Of a stretch of DNA of 24,901 nucleotides, positions 6,015-13,776 are shown piece by piece (position 1 is the first letter of the stretch; each line of letters begins with the position of its first letter). Below the pieces are notes generated by a model, which saw only the letters and a list, made by a program, of their open reading frames with translations, was not told the origin of the DNA and made no database searches. This DNA comes from DASVDE01 sp036381235 (lineage in GTDB: Bacteria; Actinomycetota; Thermoleophilia; Solirubrobacterales; 70-9), in assembly GCA_036381235.1 (NCBI GenBank), contig DASVDE010000024.1:1-24901 (forward strand), read 5' to 3'. The position numbers and the translations under genes are program-made.

Positions 6015-7343
6015 TTACGAACCTGCGAATCGCTTTCGCAGAGCATCCAAGCGGCGGCTCAGCTCAGCCTCGAAGCCGCGGTCGGTCGGAGCATAGAAGC
6101 GGCGGCCCTCGAGTTCCGGCGGCAACAGGGCCTGGTCGCTGACCCCGCCCGGCTCATCGTGCGCGTAGCGATAGCCCTCTCCCCGGCCGAGCTTCTTCGC
6201 GCCCGGATAGTGGGCGTCGCGGAGGTAGTCGGGCGGCGTCTTGGCGCCGTTCTCGCGAACCTCGGCGCGGGCGGCGCCGAGCCCTTTGTAGGAGGCATTG
6301 GACTTCGGCGCGAGGGCCAGATAGACGGCTGCTTGGGCGAGGTTCAGCGCGCACTCGGGCAGGCCGACGCGGTCGACCGCGCTCGCCGCGGCGGTGGCGA
6401 CGAGCAGCGCCTGGGGGTCGGCGTTGCCGACGTCCTCGGAGGCGAGGATCACCATGCGACGGGCGATGAAGCGCGGGTCCTCTCCGCCCTCCAGCATCAC
6501 CGCCAGGTAGTAGAGGGAGGCGTCGACGTCGGAGCCCCGGGTTGCCTTTATCCAGGCCGAGACGAAGTCGTAGTGGCGATCGCCCTCGCGGTCGTAGTCG
6601 AGCGCCTTGCGCTGCAACGCGTCCTCGATCGCGGCTACGTCGACCGGCTCGCCGCGGGCGCGCTGCGCCGCGCGCTCCAGCGCCGAGAGCGCCACCCGCG
6701 CATCGCCGCCGCTGCGGTGCGCAAGCATTGCCAGCGCCGCATCTTCGACCGGCGGAGCGTCGGCGATGCCTCGCTCATGGTCGGCCAGCGCACGGCGCAG
6801 CAGCGCCTCCACCCCCTCGGGTTCCAGCGGCCGCAGCTCGTAGATCTGGCAACGGGAGAGAAGCGCCGAGTTGACTTCAAAGTAGGGGTTCTCGGTGGTG
6901 GCGCCGATTAGCGTCAGCAGCCCCTCCTCGACCGCCGGCAGCAGTGCGTCCTGCTGGGCCTTGTTGAAGCGATGGATCTCGTCGAGGAAGAGCACCGTCG
7001 GCCGCCCGGCGCCCTGTCGACGCTCCCGCGCCCGCTCGATCACGGCTCGGATCTCCGCCCGTCCCGCGTTGACAGCCGACTCCTCCTCGAAAGCCCCCTC
7101 GGCCCCGGCAGCAGCGATCCGTGCCAGCGTCGTCTTCCCGGACCCGGGCGGCCCATACAGAATCGCGCTATGAGGATGCCCGCTTTCGATCGCGATCCTC
7201 AGGGCAGATCCGGGGGCAAGCACATGCTCCTGCCCGACCAGCTCATCGAGCGAACTGGGCCGCATCCGCACCGCCAGCGGCGCGTCAGCAGCTATGGACT
7301 CAGGCAGTCCTGCTTCGGAACTGTCGAACAGTCGGTCGTTCAC
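6015..7343 (-). CDS. rarA: Replication-associated recombination protein A (RarA/MgsA AAA ATPase)
   Basis: The 442-residue protein has RarA features in order: LAVRMRPSSLDELVGQEHVL (23-42), Walker A GPPGSGKT (64-71), Walker B FLDEIHRFNKAQQD (119-132), sensor ATTENPYFEVNSALLSRC, then the helical clamp-loader-like domain and the MgsA C-terminal domain (SDVDASLYYLAVMLEGGEDPRFIARRM and SNASYKGLGAA). RarA acts at stalled replication forks together with SSB and the beta clamp. Start GTG 7343 is preferred: the frame stays open to an ATG at 7430, but that extension is the translation of the palindromic repeat at 7357-7433 and has no counterpart in RarA proteins. A TACTCA sequence, close to a -10 box, lies six bases before the GTG. 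The gene is divergent from the aldehyde dehydrogenase gene. Length is normal. Confidence 0.93.
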   Translation of the reverse strand: MNDRLFDSSEAGLPESIAADAPLAVRMRPSSLDELVGQEHVLAPGSALRIAIESGHPHSAILYGPPGSGKTTLARIAAAGAEGAFEEESAVNAGRAEIRAVIERARERRQGAGRPTVLFLDEIHRFNKAQQDALLPAVEEGLLTLIGATTENPYFEVNSALLSRCQIYELRPLEPEGVEALLRRALADHERGIADAPPVEDAALAMLAHRSGGDARVALSALERAAQRARGEPVDVAAIEDALQRKALDYDREGDRHYDFVSAWIKATRGSDVDASLYYLAVMLEGGEDPRFIARRMVILASEDVGNADPQALLVATAAASAVDRVGLPECALNLAQAAVYLALAPKSNASYKGLGAARAEVRENGAKTPPDYLRDAHYPGAKKLGRGEGYRYAHDEPGGVSDQALLPPELEGRRFYAPTDRGFEAELSRRLDALRKRFAGS

Positions 7344-7356
7344 TACCGCTGAGTAT

Positions 7357-7433
7357 GAGGGGATCAGGCAAGTCTCGACGGAGCCTCCCTGCTGTTCGCG
7401 ACGGCGAGACTTGCCTGATCCCCTCCTCACCGC
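7357..7433 (+). repeat. Palindromic element, copy 1 (between rarA and aldehyde dehydrogenase)
   Basis: Arms at 7357-7377 and 7405-7425 are a perfect 21-bp inverted repeat around a 27-base loop. Loop and arms align with a second copy inside birA (15859-15934), in the same orientation: over a 22-base core (here 7367-7388, there 15869-15890, across the left-arm end and loop) only one base differs, and both end in CTCACCGC. This copy lies neatly between the proposed start regions of two divergent genes, so it is likely transcribed or able to affect both promoters. It is the intact member; the birA copy is less symmetric. Confidence 0.8.
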
Positions 7434-7435
7434 CT

Positions 7436-7441
7436 TAGAAT
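7436..7441 (+). promoter_or_regulatory. Candidate -10 box (TAGAAT) for the aldehyde dehydrogenase gene
   Basis: TAGAAT is a good TANNNT match exactly six bases before ATG 7448. TTGCCT at 7411-7416, inside the right arm of the palindromic element, could serve as a -35 with a long 19-base spacer. If so, the element supplies part of this promoter. Confidence 0.45.
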
Positions 7442-7447
7442 CGACCG

Positions 7448-9046
7448 ATGGCCACTACAGAAGCACGCCCCGCCGCCCAGTCCACCCTCGAGAGCTTCAA
7501 TCCCGCCACCGGCGAGCTCGTCGGTTCGGTCGCCACCATCACCCCCGACCAGGTCCAGGGCGTCGTGGATGACGTCGCCCGCATCCAGCCCGCCTGGGCG
7601 GAACTGAGCCTCGCCGACCGCGGCCGCTACTTGCGCCGCGCCGCCGATGCCCTGCTCGACGACATCGACGACCTCGCCGAGCTGCTCGTCTCCGAGCAGG
7701 GCAAGCCGCGCGCCGAGGCCTACACGATGGAGCTGCTGCCGACCGTCGACGCGCTGCACTGGTGCGCCAAGGCGGGGCCGAAGATCCTCGCCGACGAGAA
7801 GGTGCGGATGAGCCAGGCCTTCCTGATGAGCAAGAAAGGCCGCTTCACCTACGAGCCGATCGGCGTGGTCGGGGTGATCGCGCCCTGGAACTACCCCTGG
7901 TCGATCCCCTTCGGCGAGGTTGCGATTGCGCTGATGGCCGGCAATGGCGTGGTGCTGAAGCCGGCCAGCCTGACGCCGCTGCTGGGCGAGGCGATCGCCC
8001 GCGTCTTCGAGAAGGGCGGCCTGCCGGAGGGGTTGGTGCGCGTCGTCCACGGCGGCGGCGCCGTCGGCGACGCGCTGGCGCGCTCCAGCGTCGGCAAGGT
8101 CTTCTTCACCGGCTCGGTCGAGGTCGGCCGCAAGGTCGGCGAGGTCTGCGCGCAGCAGCTGAAGGGCTCCGTGCTGGAACTGGGCGGCAAGGACCCGATG
8201 ATCGTCTGCGCCGACGCCGACCTCGACAACGCCATCAGCGGCGCCGTCTGGGGCGGCTTCGCAAACGCCGGGCAGACCTGCTCGGGGATCGAGCGCGTCT
8301 ATGTGGTCAGGGAGGTCGCCGACCGCTTCATCGAGGGCGTCGCCCGTGAGGCGAAGAAGCTGCGGCTCGGCAACCCGCTGGAGTGGGAGACCGAGATCGG
8401 TCCGATGACCTCCGACGGCCAGTACGAGATCGTGGTCGACCTGATCGCCGACGCGGAGGCCTCCGGCGCGACCAAGCTCTGCGGCGGGCCGACCGAGGTC
8501 GCCGGGCTGTCCGGCAAGTTCGTCGCCCCGACGGTGCTGACCGGGGTAACGCATGCGATGCGGATCATGAAGGAGGAGGTATTCGGCCCGGTGCTGCCGA
8601 TCGTCGTCGTCGACTCAGAGCAGGAGGCGATCGATCTCGCCAACGATTCCGAGTTCGGCCTCGGCGCCTCGGTCTGGACCAAGGACCGCCAGAAGGGGGA
8701 GCGGATCGCCCGCCGCATCGAGTCCGGCATGGTCTGGGTCAACGACCACTCCTTCAGCCACGGCGCCTGCCAGTGCGCCTGGGGCGGGGTCAAGGACTCC
8801 GGCGTCGGCCGCTCGCACTCCAAATTCGGCTTCTACGAGTGCGTCAACATCAAGATGAACGCTTGGGAGCCGGGTCTGGCCCGCAACTTCTGGTGGCACC
8901 CTTACGACCGAACCCTGGGCGAGGCGGTGCGCGCCTCGGCGAAGCTGCTCTACGGCAGGGGCGCGACCCGCACCAAGGCCCTGCGTGAGGGCGCCGGCCC
9001 CCTGCTCAAAGTGGGCGCCCGCACCCTGAAGAAGAAGCGCCGCTGA
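7448..9046 (+). CDS. NAD(P)-dependent aldehyde dehydrogenase
   Basis: The 532-residue protein is an aldehyde dehydrogenase superfamily enzyme with all catalytic residues in place: APWNYPWS with N148-type oxyanion Asn (about 148), K171 in VLKPAS, FTGSVEVG (220-227) for cofactor binding, general base E244 in LELGGKDP and nucleophile C278 in NAGQTCSG, followed by EEVFGPVLP. It oxidises an aldehyde to the acid with NAD(P)+. FNPATGELVGSV at the N-terminus is usual. The last 55 or so residues (from EPGLARNFWWHPYD) are a basic tail beyond the standard fold, ending KKKRR; similar tails occur in some actinobacterial relatives, possibly for membrane or partner contact. The substrate is not evident from the neighbours. 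A TAGAAT box six bases before the ATG suggests a leaderless transcript starting beside the palindromic element. Confidence 0.92.
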   Translation: MATTEARPAAQSTLESFNPATGELVGSVATITPDQVQGVVDDVARIQPAWAELSLADRGRYLRRAADALLDDIDDLAELLVSEQGKPRAEAYTMELLPTVDALHWCAKAGPKILADEKVRMSQAFLMSKKGRFTYEPIGVVGVIAPWNYPWSIPFGEVAIALMAGNGVVLKPASLTPLLGEAIARVFEKGGLPEGLVRVVHGGGAVGDALARSSVGKVFFTGSVEVGRKVGEVCAQQLKGSVLELGGKDPMIVCADADLDNAISGAVWGGFANAGQTCSGIERVYVVREVADRFIEGVAREAKKLRLGNPLEWETEIGPMTSDGQYEIVVDLIADAEASGATKLCGGPTEVAGLSGKFVAPTVLTGVTHAMRIMKEEVFGPVLPIVVVDSEQEAIDLANDSEFGLGASVWTKDRQKGERIARRIESGMVWVNDHSFSHGACQCAWGGVKDSGVGRSHSKFGFYECVNIKMNAWEPGLARNFWWHPYDRTLGEAVRASAKLLYGRGATRTKALREGAGPLLKVGARTLKKKRR

Positions 9047-9059
9047 GGGCCGCCTGCAC

Positions 9060-9105
9060 CGAGTGGTCATTTGACCACCGAATCCGGGGGTCAAATGACC
9101 ACTCG
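9060..9105. repeat. 17-bp perfect inverted repeat upstream of ccmA
   Basis: CGAGTGGTCATTTGACC at 9060-9076 is exactly inverted at 9089-9105 around a 12-base loop. Each arm also contains its own palindrome: GTGGTCATTTGACCAC (9063-9078) and GGTCAAATGACC (9089-9100). It fills most of the 84 bases between the aldehyde dehydrogenase stop and ccmA. It could be a terminator for the former, a paired operator for the ccm-hem run, or a dispersed repeat: the 26-base core TTTGACCAC, 10 bases, GGTCAAA recurs at 13772-13797. Confidence 0.8.
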
Positions 9106-9130
9106 ACCCTTGTCGGGGAGAATCCGGCGC

Positions 9131-9754
9131 GTGAGCACGGTGATCGAGCTGCGGGGGCTGCGTCGCGACTTTGGCGAGCGCACCGCGCTGGGCGGAATCG
9201 ACCTCTCGCTGTCAGCGGGTGAGACGCTTGTCGTGCTCGGTCCCAACGGGTCCGGCAAGACGACGCTGCTGCGCGTCCTGGCCACGCTGCTGCGGCCGAG
9301 CGGCGGCGAGACAGCCGTACTCGGCTGCGCCCTCCCCCGCGAAGCATGGAAGCTGCGTGGCCGCGTCGGCTACCTCGGCCATGCGCCGCTGCTCTACCGC
9401 GACCTGACCGGGCGCGAGAACCTGCGCTTCGGGGCACGCCTGCACGGGCTTGATCGCGACGGCGCAGAGCAGCGGATCGAGTGGCTGCTCGACGCCGCCG
9501 GAATGTCGCGACGCGCGGACGAGCGAGTCGACGGCCTCTCCGCCGGGATGCGCCAGCGCCTCGCGATCTGCCGCTGCGTCCTGCACGAACCGGAGCTGCT
9601 GCTGCTCGACGAACCCGACTCCAACCTCGACGCGGAGGGGCGTGAGGCGGCCCGGGAGCTGATCGGCCCCGGGGCCGGGAGAACTCGGGTGCTTGTCACC
9701 CACGATCCCGAGCGTTACCCCGACGCCGACCAGGTGCTGCGACTGCAGCCATGA
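9131..9754 (+). CDS. ccmA: Heme exporter ATP-binding protein CcmA
   Basis: The 207-residue ABC ATPase has Walker A GPNGSGKT (37-44), ABC signature GLSAGMRQRL (135-144), Walker B LLLLDEP (156-162) followed by SNLD, and the switch His in THDPER. Length and position directly before ccmB identify it as CcmA, the ATPase that with CcmB and CcmC loads heme onto CcmE during cytochrome c maturation. Start GTG 9131 is chosen over ATG 9071 and ATG 9095 because those lie in the inverted repeat and add residues that ABC ATPases lack; GGGGAG at 9115-9120 can serve as a Shine-Dalgarno about ten bases upstream. Its stop overlaps the ccmB start (ATGA, 9751-9754). Confidence 0.9.
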   Translation: MSTVIELRGLRRDFGERTALGGIDLSLSAGETLVVLGPNGSGKTTLLRVLATLLRPSGGETAVLGCALPREAWKLRGRVGYLGHAPLLYRDLTGRENLRFGARLHGLDRDGAEQRIEWLLDAAGMSRRADERVDGLSAGMRQRLAICRCVLHEPELLLLDEPDSNLDAEGREAARELIGPGAGRTRVLVTHDPERYPDADQVLRLQP

Positions 9755-10419
9755 ACGCCTTCCGCGCCATCCTTGCCAAGGACCTGCGGGTCGAACTGCG
9801 CACCCTGCAGTCGCTGCCGGCGATGGCGCTGTTCGCGGTCACCACCTTCGTCATCTTCCGCTTCGGGCTGGACCGCACCCAGCTCTCCGGCAGCCTCGCC
9901 GCCGGCGTGCTCTGGGCGACGCTGCTGTTCGCCGCGGTGCTCGGGATCAACCGCCTCTTCGTCGCCGAGCGCGAGGAGGGTGGCTTCGACGCGATCCGCC
10001 TGGCGCCGATCGACCGCGCGGCGCTGTTTGCCGCCAAGGCGGCGGCGCTGCTCGTCTACCTGGCGGCGCTGGAGGCGATCGTCGTCCCGGTCTTCGCCAT
10101 CTTCTTCCTCGACTCCGCCGCGGCGCTGCCGCCGCTGATCGCCGTCCTCGCGCTGGCCGACCTCGGCCTCGCCGCCACCGGCACGCTGATCTCCTCGATG
10201 GCGATCCACTCTCGCGCCCGCGACCTGCTCGTCCCACTCGTCCTCCTGCCCCTCGTCGTGCCGTTGATGATCGCCGCCACCGGCGCCAGCGAGCCGCTGC
10301 TCACCCTGAGCGGTCCCGGTTACCACCGCTTCGGCACCTGGCTGGCGGTCCTCGGTCTATACGATCTTGTGTTCCTGCTGGTCGGATACGCGGTGTTCGA
10401 CTTCCTGCTGGAGGACTGA
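9751..10419 (+). CDS. ccmB: Heme exporter permease CcmB
   Basis: The 222-residue protein has six hydrophobic segments, starting with AILAKDLRVELRTLQSLPAMALFAVTTFVIF, where the KDLRVELR segment before helix 1 is typical of CcmB; AEREEGGFDAIRLAPIDR in the cytoplasmic loop is the family's conserved segment for contact with the CcmA ATPase. It is the membrane part of the CcmAB complex that uses ATP to release heme-loaded CcmE from CcmC. The start overlaps the ccmA stop by four bases, which supports coupled synthesis. ccmC follows after 29 bases. Length is usual for the family (about 220). Confidence 0.9.
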   Translation: MNAFRAILAKDLRVELRTLQSLPAMALFAVTTFVIFRFGLDRTQLSGSLAAGVLWATLLFAAVLGINRLFVAEREEGGFDAIRLAPIDRAALFAAKAAALLVYLAALEAIVVPVFAIFFLDSAAALPPLIAVLALADLGLAATGTLISSMAIHSRARDLLVPLVLLPLVVPLMIAATGASEPLLTLSGPGYHRFGTWLAVLGLYDLVFLLVGYAVFDFLLED

Positions 10420-10448
10420 GCGGTCCCGCTCTCCACCGCGAAAGAAGC

Positions 10449-11174
10449 ATGTACGGCAAAGGACTGAGAACCCTCTCTATCGCCACCGTGGGCGCGATCG
10501 CGCTCGGCCTCTCGCTGGTCTTCTTCTACGCGCCGCTCGATGCCGACCAGGGCTTCGTGCAGAAGATTTTCTACCTGCACGTGCCGCTCTCGATCGTCGC
10601 CCTGCTCGGCTTCATCGCCGGCGGCGGATTCGCCGTCGCCCACCTGCGCAGCGATAACAGCCGCTGGGACGCCTATTCCTACGTCTGCATCCACATGTCG
10701 GTGATCTTCGGCGTCGCGGTGCTGGCCACCGGCTCGATCTGGGCGCGGGCGTCGTGGGGCCACTGGTGGGTCTGGGACGAGCCGACCCTGGTCAGCTTTC
10801 TGATCGTCTTCCTCCTCTACGCCACCTACTACCCCTTCCGCTACGCGATCGAGGACCGCGACCGCCAGGCCCGCTATGCCTCCGTCTTCGCCGTCACCGC
10901 CGGCGCCTTCGTGCCGCTCAACTTCCTCGCCGTGCGGCTCGCGGAGAGTCTCGTGCACCCGCGGGTCTTCGCCACCGCCAACGGCGGCCTGCCCGGGCCG
11001 ATGCGGCTTACCTTCCTCATCTGCTTGGTGGCGATGGCGCTGCTCTGGGTGACGCTGGTCAAGTTCGAGCTGACAGCGAAGAACGCGCGTGGGCAGCTTT
11101 CGCGCCTGCGGCGGGCGCTGGACGCGCCCGGGTCGGGAACCGGCAGCCGCGTCGCCCCGGAGGTAAGCAGCTGA
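10449..11174 (+). CDS. ccmC: Heme-handling protein CcmC
   Basis: The 241-residue protein has six hydrophobic segments and the tryptophan-rich heme motif WGHWWVWDEP (about 101-110), the diagnostic of the CcmC/CcmF/CcsA heme handling proteins. Likely axial heme histidines are in YLHVPLSI (first third) and SLVHPRV (last third), flanking the WWD loop as expected. CcmC presents heme to CcmE on the outer face of the membrane. Start ATG 10449 gives MYGKGLRT followed by helix 1; a much longer open frame upstream is a shadow of ccmB. The stop TGA shares a base with the next start (TGATG, 11172-11176). CcmE, CcmF, CcmG and CcmH are not adjacent; they must be elsewhere. Confidence 0.9.
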   Translation: MYGKGLRTLSIATVGAIALGLSLVFFYAPLDADQGFVQKIFYLHVPLSIVALLGFIAGGGFAVAHLRSDNSRWDAYSYVCIHMSVIFGVAVLATGSIWARASWGHWWVWDEPTLVSFLIVFLLYATYYPFRYAIEDRDRQARYASVFAVTAGAFVPLNFLAVRLAESLVHPRVFATANGGLPGPMRLTFLICLVAMALLWVTLVKFELTAKNARGQLSRLRRALDAPGSGTGSRVAPEVSS

Positions 11175-11383
11175 TGTTCCTCCCGATCGGAGTCCCCGCC
11201 CTGCCGCTCGACGAGGCCGGCAAGTACGTGGCGGCCGCCTACGTCGTCTTCCTCGTCCTGCTCCTCGTCTACCTGGCGATCATGGCCGCCCGCCTGCAGC
11301 GGGTCGAGCGCGAGCTGCGCGAACTGGCCAGCTTTGCCGAGCAAGGCAGCCGGCAGGAAGAGCGGGAGGAGGTGAGCGCCTGA
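11174..11383 (+). CDS. CcmD-like small membrane protein
   Basis: The 69-residue protein has one membrane helix (about 17-40, YVAAAYVVFLVLLLVYLAIM) followed by a charged amphipathic helix RLQRVERELRELASFAEQ, the layout of CcmD, the small subunit that helps release CcmE from CcmABC. It has little sequence of its own to recognise, but size, topology and position right after ccmC make the call likely. Its start shares a base with the ccmC stop and its stop shares a base with the hemA start (TGATG at 11381-11385), tying cytochrome c maturation genes to heme synthesis genes by overlapping translation. Confidence 0.75.
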   Translation: MFLPIGVPALPLDEAGKYVAAAYVVFLVLLLVYLAIMAARLQRVERELRELASFAEQGSRQEEREEVSA

Positions 11384-12729
11384 TGTCCGAGCTGCTGGCC
11401 CTCGGCGTCTCCCATAAGACAGCGCCGCTCGACCTGCGCGAGCGCCTCTCCCTCACCGAGGGGCGTGCCGTGGGCGCCCTGCGCGAGCTGACCGGCGCCC
11501 GGGGCATCCACGAGGCGGCGGCGATCTCGACCTGCAACCGCACCGAGCTTTACCTGGTCGTCTCCGACCCTGTCGAGGCCGAGTCGACCGCGCTTGGGAT
11601 CCTCACCCGCCAGGCGGAGATCCGCCCCACCGAGCTGCTCGGCCACCTCTACTCGCTGCGCTCCTCCGAAGCCGTACACCACCTCTTCCGCGTCACCGCG
11701 GGCCTCGACTCGATGATCGTCGGCGAGGTCGAGATCCAGGGGCAGGTGAAGCGTGCCTACGAGCTGGCGCTGGTCGAAGGCGGCACCGGCCCGATCCTCA
11801 ATCGCCTCTTCCGCGGCGCCCTGGCCGCGGGCGGTCGCGCTCGTGACGAAACCGGGATCAGCGAGAAGGGAGTCTCGATCTCCTCGGTCGCGGTCGAGCT
11901 GGCGCGCCATGCGCTCGGCGACCTCGCCGACCGCCGGGTGCTGGTGATCGGTGCCGGCGAGACCGCGGAGCTCGTCGCCCGTGCCCTCGTCTCCCGCGGC
12001 GCCTCCGGCGTATTCGTCGCAAACCGCCACTACGACCGGGCGATCGGGCTGGCACAGCGCTCCAAAGGGACCGCGGTGCGCTTCGAGGAGCTGCCCGAGC
12101 AGCTCGAGGCCACCGACATCGTCGTCTCCGCAACCAACTCCCCCCATCACATCCTCGAGCGGGACGACATCGCCCAGGTGATGGAGACGCGCAGCGGCCG
12201 GCCGCTGCTGCTGGTCGACATCGCCGTCCCGCGTGACATCGAGCCCAGCTGCCGGGAGATCACCGGGGTCAGCCTGCACGACATCGACGACGTGCAGGCC
12301 ATCGTCGAACGCAACGCCAGCGGCCGCGAGGCTGAGGCTGTGCGAGCCGAACGAATCCTCGACGCCGAGCAGGAGCGTTTTGAGCGCTGGCTCGCCTCGC
12401 TGGAGGTGGTGCCGACGATCGCCTCGCTGCGCGAGCGCGCCGACGAGGTGGTGCGCCGCGTGCTGGCTGAGAATGAGCCGCGTTGGGAAAGCCTCAGCGA
12501 AGCCGATCGGGAACGGGCCCGGGCGATGGCCAGGGCAATCGCGTCTCGGCTGTTGCACGAGCCGACTTTGCGGATGAAGCGCTCGGCGGGCAGCGACGAT
12601 GCCTATCTCTACGTGAGCGCCCTGCGCGAGCTGTTCGGGCTGGACGCCGCTGAAGTCGAGCCTGAGGGCGAGGCCGGGGGCAACGTCACGCAACTTCGTA
12701 GAACCGAATCCGGTAGGGGTTCCACTTAA
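11383..12729 (+). CDS. hemA: Glutamyl-tRNA reductase
   Basis: The 448-residue protein begins LLALGVSHKTAPLDLRERLSL and holds the catalytic C51 in AISTCNRTELY, followed by LFRVTAGLDSMIVGEVEIQGQVK, the NADPH domain VLVIGAGETAELVARAL, and the C-terminal dimerisation helix. It reduces glutamyl-tRNA(Glu) to glutamate-1-semialdehyde, the first committed step of the C5 route to tetrapyrroles. The start overlaps the ccmD-like stop. The 3' end is odd: the last eight or so codons (ESGRGST and stop TAA at 12727-12729) are made by the first copy of a 25-base direct repeat (12709-12733), so the natural C-terminus appears to have been replaced by repeat sequence. This tail lies after the folded domains and is probably harmless. 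Confidence 0.95.
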   Translation: MSELLALGVSHKTAPLDLRERLSLTEGRAVGALRELTGARGIHEAAAISTCNRTELYLVVSDPVEAESTALGILTRQAEIRPTELLGHLYSLRSSEAVHHLFRVTAGLDSMIVGEVEIQGQVKRAYELALVEGGTGPILNRLFRGALAAGGRARDETGISEKGVSISSVAVELARHALGDLADRRVLVIGAGETAELVARALVSRGASGVFVANRHYDRAIGLAQRSKGTAVRFEELPEQLEATDIVVSATNSPHHILERDDIAQVMETRSGRPLLLVDIAVPRDIEPSCREITGVSLHDIDDVQAIVERNASGREAEAVRAERILDAEQERFERWLASLEVVPTIASLRERADEVVRRVLAENEPRWESLSEADRERARAMARAIASRLLHEPTLRMKRSAGSDDAYLYVSALRELFGLDAAEVEPEGEAGGNVTQLRRTESGRGST

Positions 12730-12773
12730 CTTTCCGAGGAGGGACTATTCCGGTAGGGGTTCCACTTAACTTT
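12709..12773 (+). repeat. 25-bp direct repeat, two copies 40 bases apart
   Basis: An identical 25-base unit, with core GGTAGGGGTTCCACTTAAC, occurs at 12709-12733 and 12749-12773. The first copy supplies the last codons and the TAA stop of hemA. The second copy forms the left part of the large inverted repeat at 12742-12851. A degenerate inverted third copy (CCCCTACCGG with a variant remainder) lies in its right part. Confidence 0.85.
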
Positions 12774-12851
12774 TTCGGTGGAATGCCGGTGGCCGTCCGA
12801 GATTGGATCGCCGAAAAAGTACAAGACGTTCCACCCCTACCGGAATAGTCC
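12742..12851. repeat. Large two-stem inverted repeat between hemA and hemC
   Basis: Outer arms of 18 bp (GGACTATTCCGGTAGGGG at 12742-12759, inverted at 12834-12851) are perfect. Inner arms of 10 bp (ACTTTTTCGG at 12769-12778, inverted at 12811-12820) are also perfect, with asymmetric internal loops and a 32-base tip. The right arm ends 16 bases before the hemC ATG. With inverted ends and no coding capacity it resembles a miniature mobile element or a large mRNA structure controlling hemC; no target-site duplication is evident. Confidence 0.8.
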
Positions 12852-12867
12852 AATTCGCACGCTTCTG

Positions 12868-13776
12868 ATGATTCGAATCGCTACCCGCAGAAGTGCCCTG
12901 GCGCTTGCCCAAGCGCGTCAGGTTGGAGAGATGCTGGGTGGGGCAGAGCTGGTCGAGGTGTCCTCCGACGGCCAGCCCGGCGACAAGTCGCGCTTCGTCC
13001 GCGGCGTCGAGCGAGCGCTGCTCGACGGCGAGGCCGAGATCGGCGTGCACTCGGCGAAGGACGTGCCGTCGGAGATCCCGGCGGGCTTGGTCATCGCCGC
13101 CGTTACGCAGCGCGAGGACCCGGCCGACGCCTGGATCGGGGTGGGCGAGTCGCTCGATGATGTGCCGGGGGGCGCTCGCGTGGGGACCGCCAGCTTGCGC
13201 CGGCGGGCTCAGCTGCTGGCGGCACGACCCGATCTGGCTGTGCAGGATCTGCACGGGAACGTGGACACGAGGCTGAACAAGCTGGGTAAGGGCGAGGCGG
13301 ACGGGATCGTGCTGGCTCTCGCCGGACTGCGAAGGCTCGGGCGTGAGGGCGAGGCGTCGTTCGCGATTCCGGCCGAGGTGATGACCCCCGCGGCAGGACA
13401 GGGCGCCTTGGTGCTTCAGACTCGCGCCGACGATGAGACAAGCCGCGAGGCGATCGCCAAGCTCAACGACGAGGCCGCGATGCGCGAGCTGACCGCCGAG
13501 CGAACCGTGGTCGCCCTGCTGGAGACAAGCTGCGCGACGCCGATCGGCGTCTGCGCCAAGGTCGCAACCGCCGAAAAAGCAGCAGGTAAGGAGAGGCTGG
13601 TCATCGACGCCTTCGTCGGCCTGCCGGACGGCAGTGAATGGCTGCGCGACCGGGTTGAGGGCGACGCCCTCCACCCGGCAGACGTGGGACGGATGCTCGC
13701 CGAGCGCCTCATAAGTGCCGGCGCCCGCGACATCCTCGACCGCGCCGAAGACTGGAGCGAACGTGGCGTACTTTGA
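12868..13776 (+). CDS. hemC: Porphobilinogen deaminase (hydroxymethylbilane synthase)
   Basis: The 302-residue protein begins IRIATRRSALALAQARQV and contains VHSAKDVPSE (60-69, with catalytic D65), GTASLRRRAQLL (107-117, cofactor and substrate arginines), LHGNVDTRLNKL and the cofactor cysteine C222 in TSCATPIG. It joins four porphobilinogens into hydroxymethylbilane using a dipyrromethane cofactor bound to that cysteine. Start ATG 12868 is chosen because it gives the canonical N-terminus; the upstream open frame is the translation of the inverted repeat. No Shine-Dalgarno is seen, and the ATG comes 16 bases after the large hairpin. The C-terminus also ends in repeat sequence: the last residues (RGVL) and the TGA at 13774-13776 lie inside the left arm of the palindrome at 13762-13807. 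Confidence 0.95.
   Translation: MIRIATRRSALALAQARQVGEMLGGAELVEVSSDGQPGDKSRFVRGVERALLDGEAEIGVHSAKDVPSEIPAGLVIAAVTQREDPADAWIGVGESLDDVPGGARVGTASLRRRAQLLAARPDLAVQDLHGNVDTRLNKLGKGEADGIVLALAGLRRLGREGEASFAIPAEVMTPAAGQGALVLQTRADDETSREAIAKLNDEAAMRELTAERTVVALLETSCATPIGVCAKVATAEKAAGKERLVIDAFVGLPDGSEWLRDRVEGDALHPADVGRMLAERLISAGARDILDRAEDWSERGVL

Noticed and set aside
7344..7430. N-terminal extension of rarA to ATG 7430
   Set aside because: The 29 extra codons are the palindromic element read through; RarA proteins start near the GTG at 7343.
11269..12693. 474-codon minus-strand frame opposite hemA
   Set aside because: hemA carries its catalytic and NADPH motifs on the plus strand; the antisense frame has no signal of its own.
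12742..12851. Complete insertion sequence between hemA and hemC
   Set aside because: The inverted arms enclose only 74 bases with no coding capacity, and no target-site duplication flanks them; at most a miniature element.
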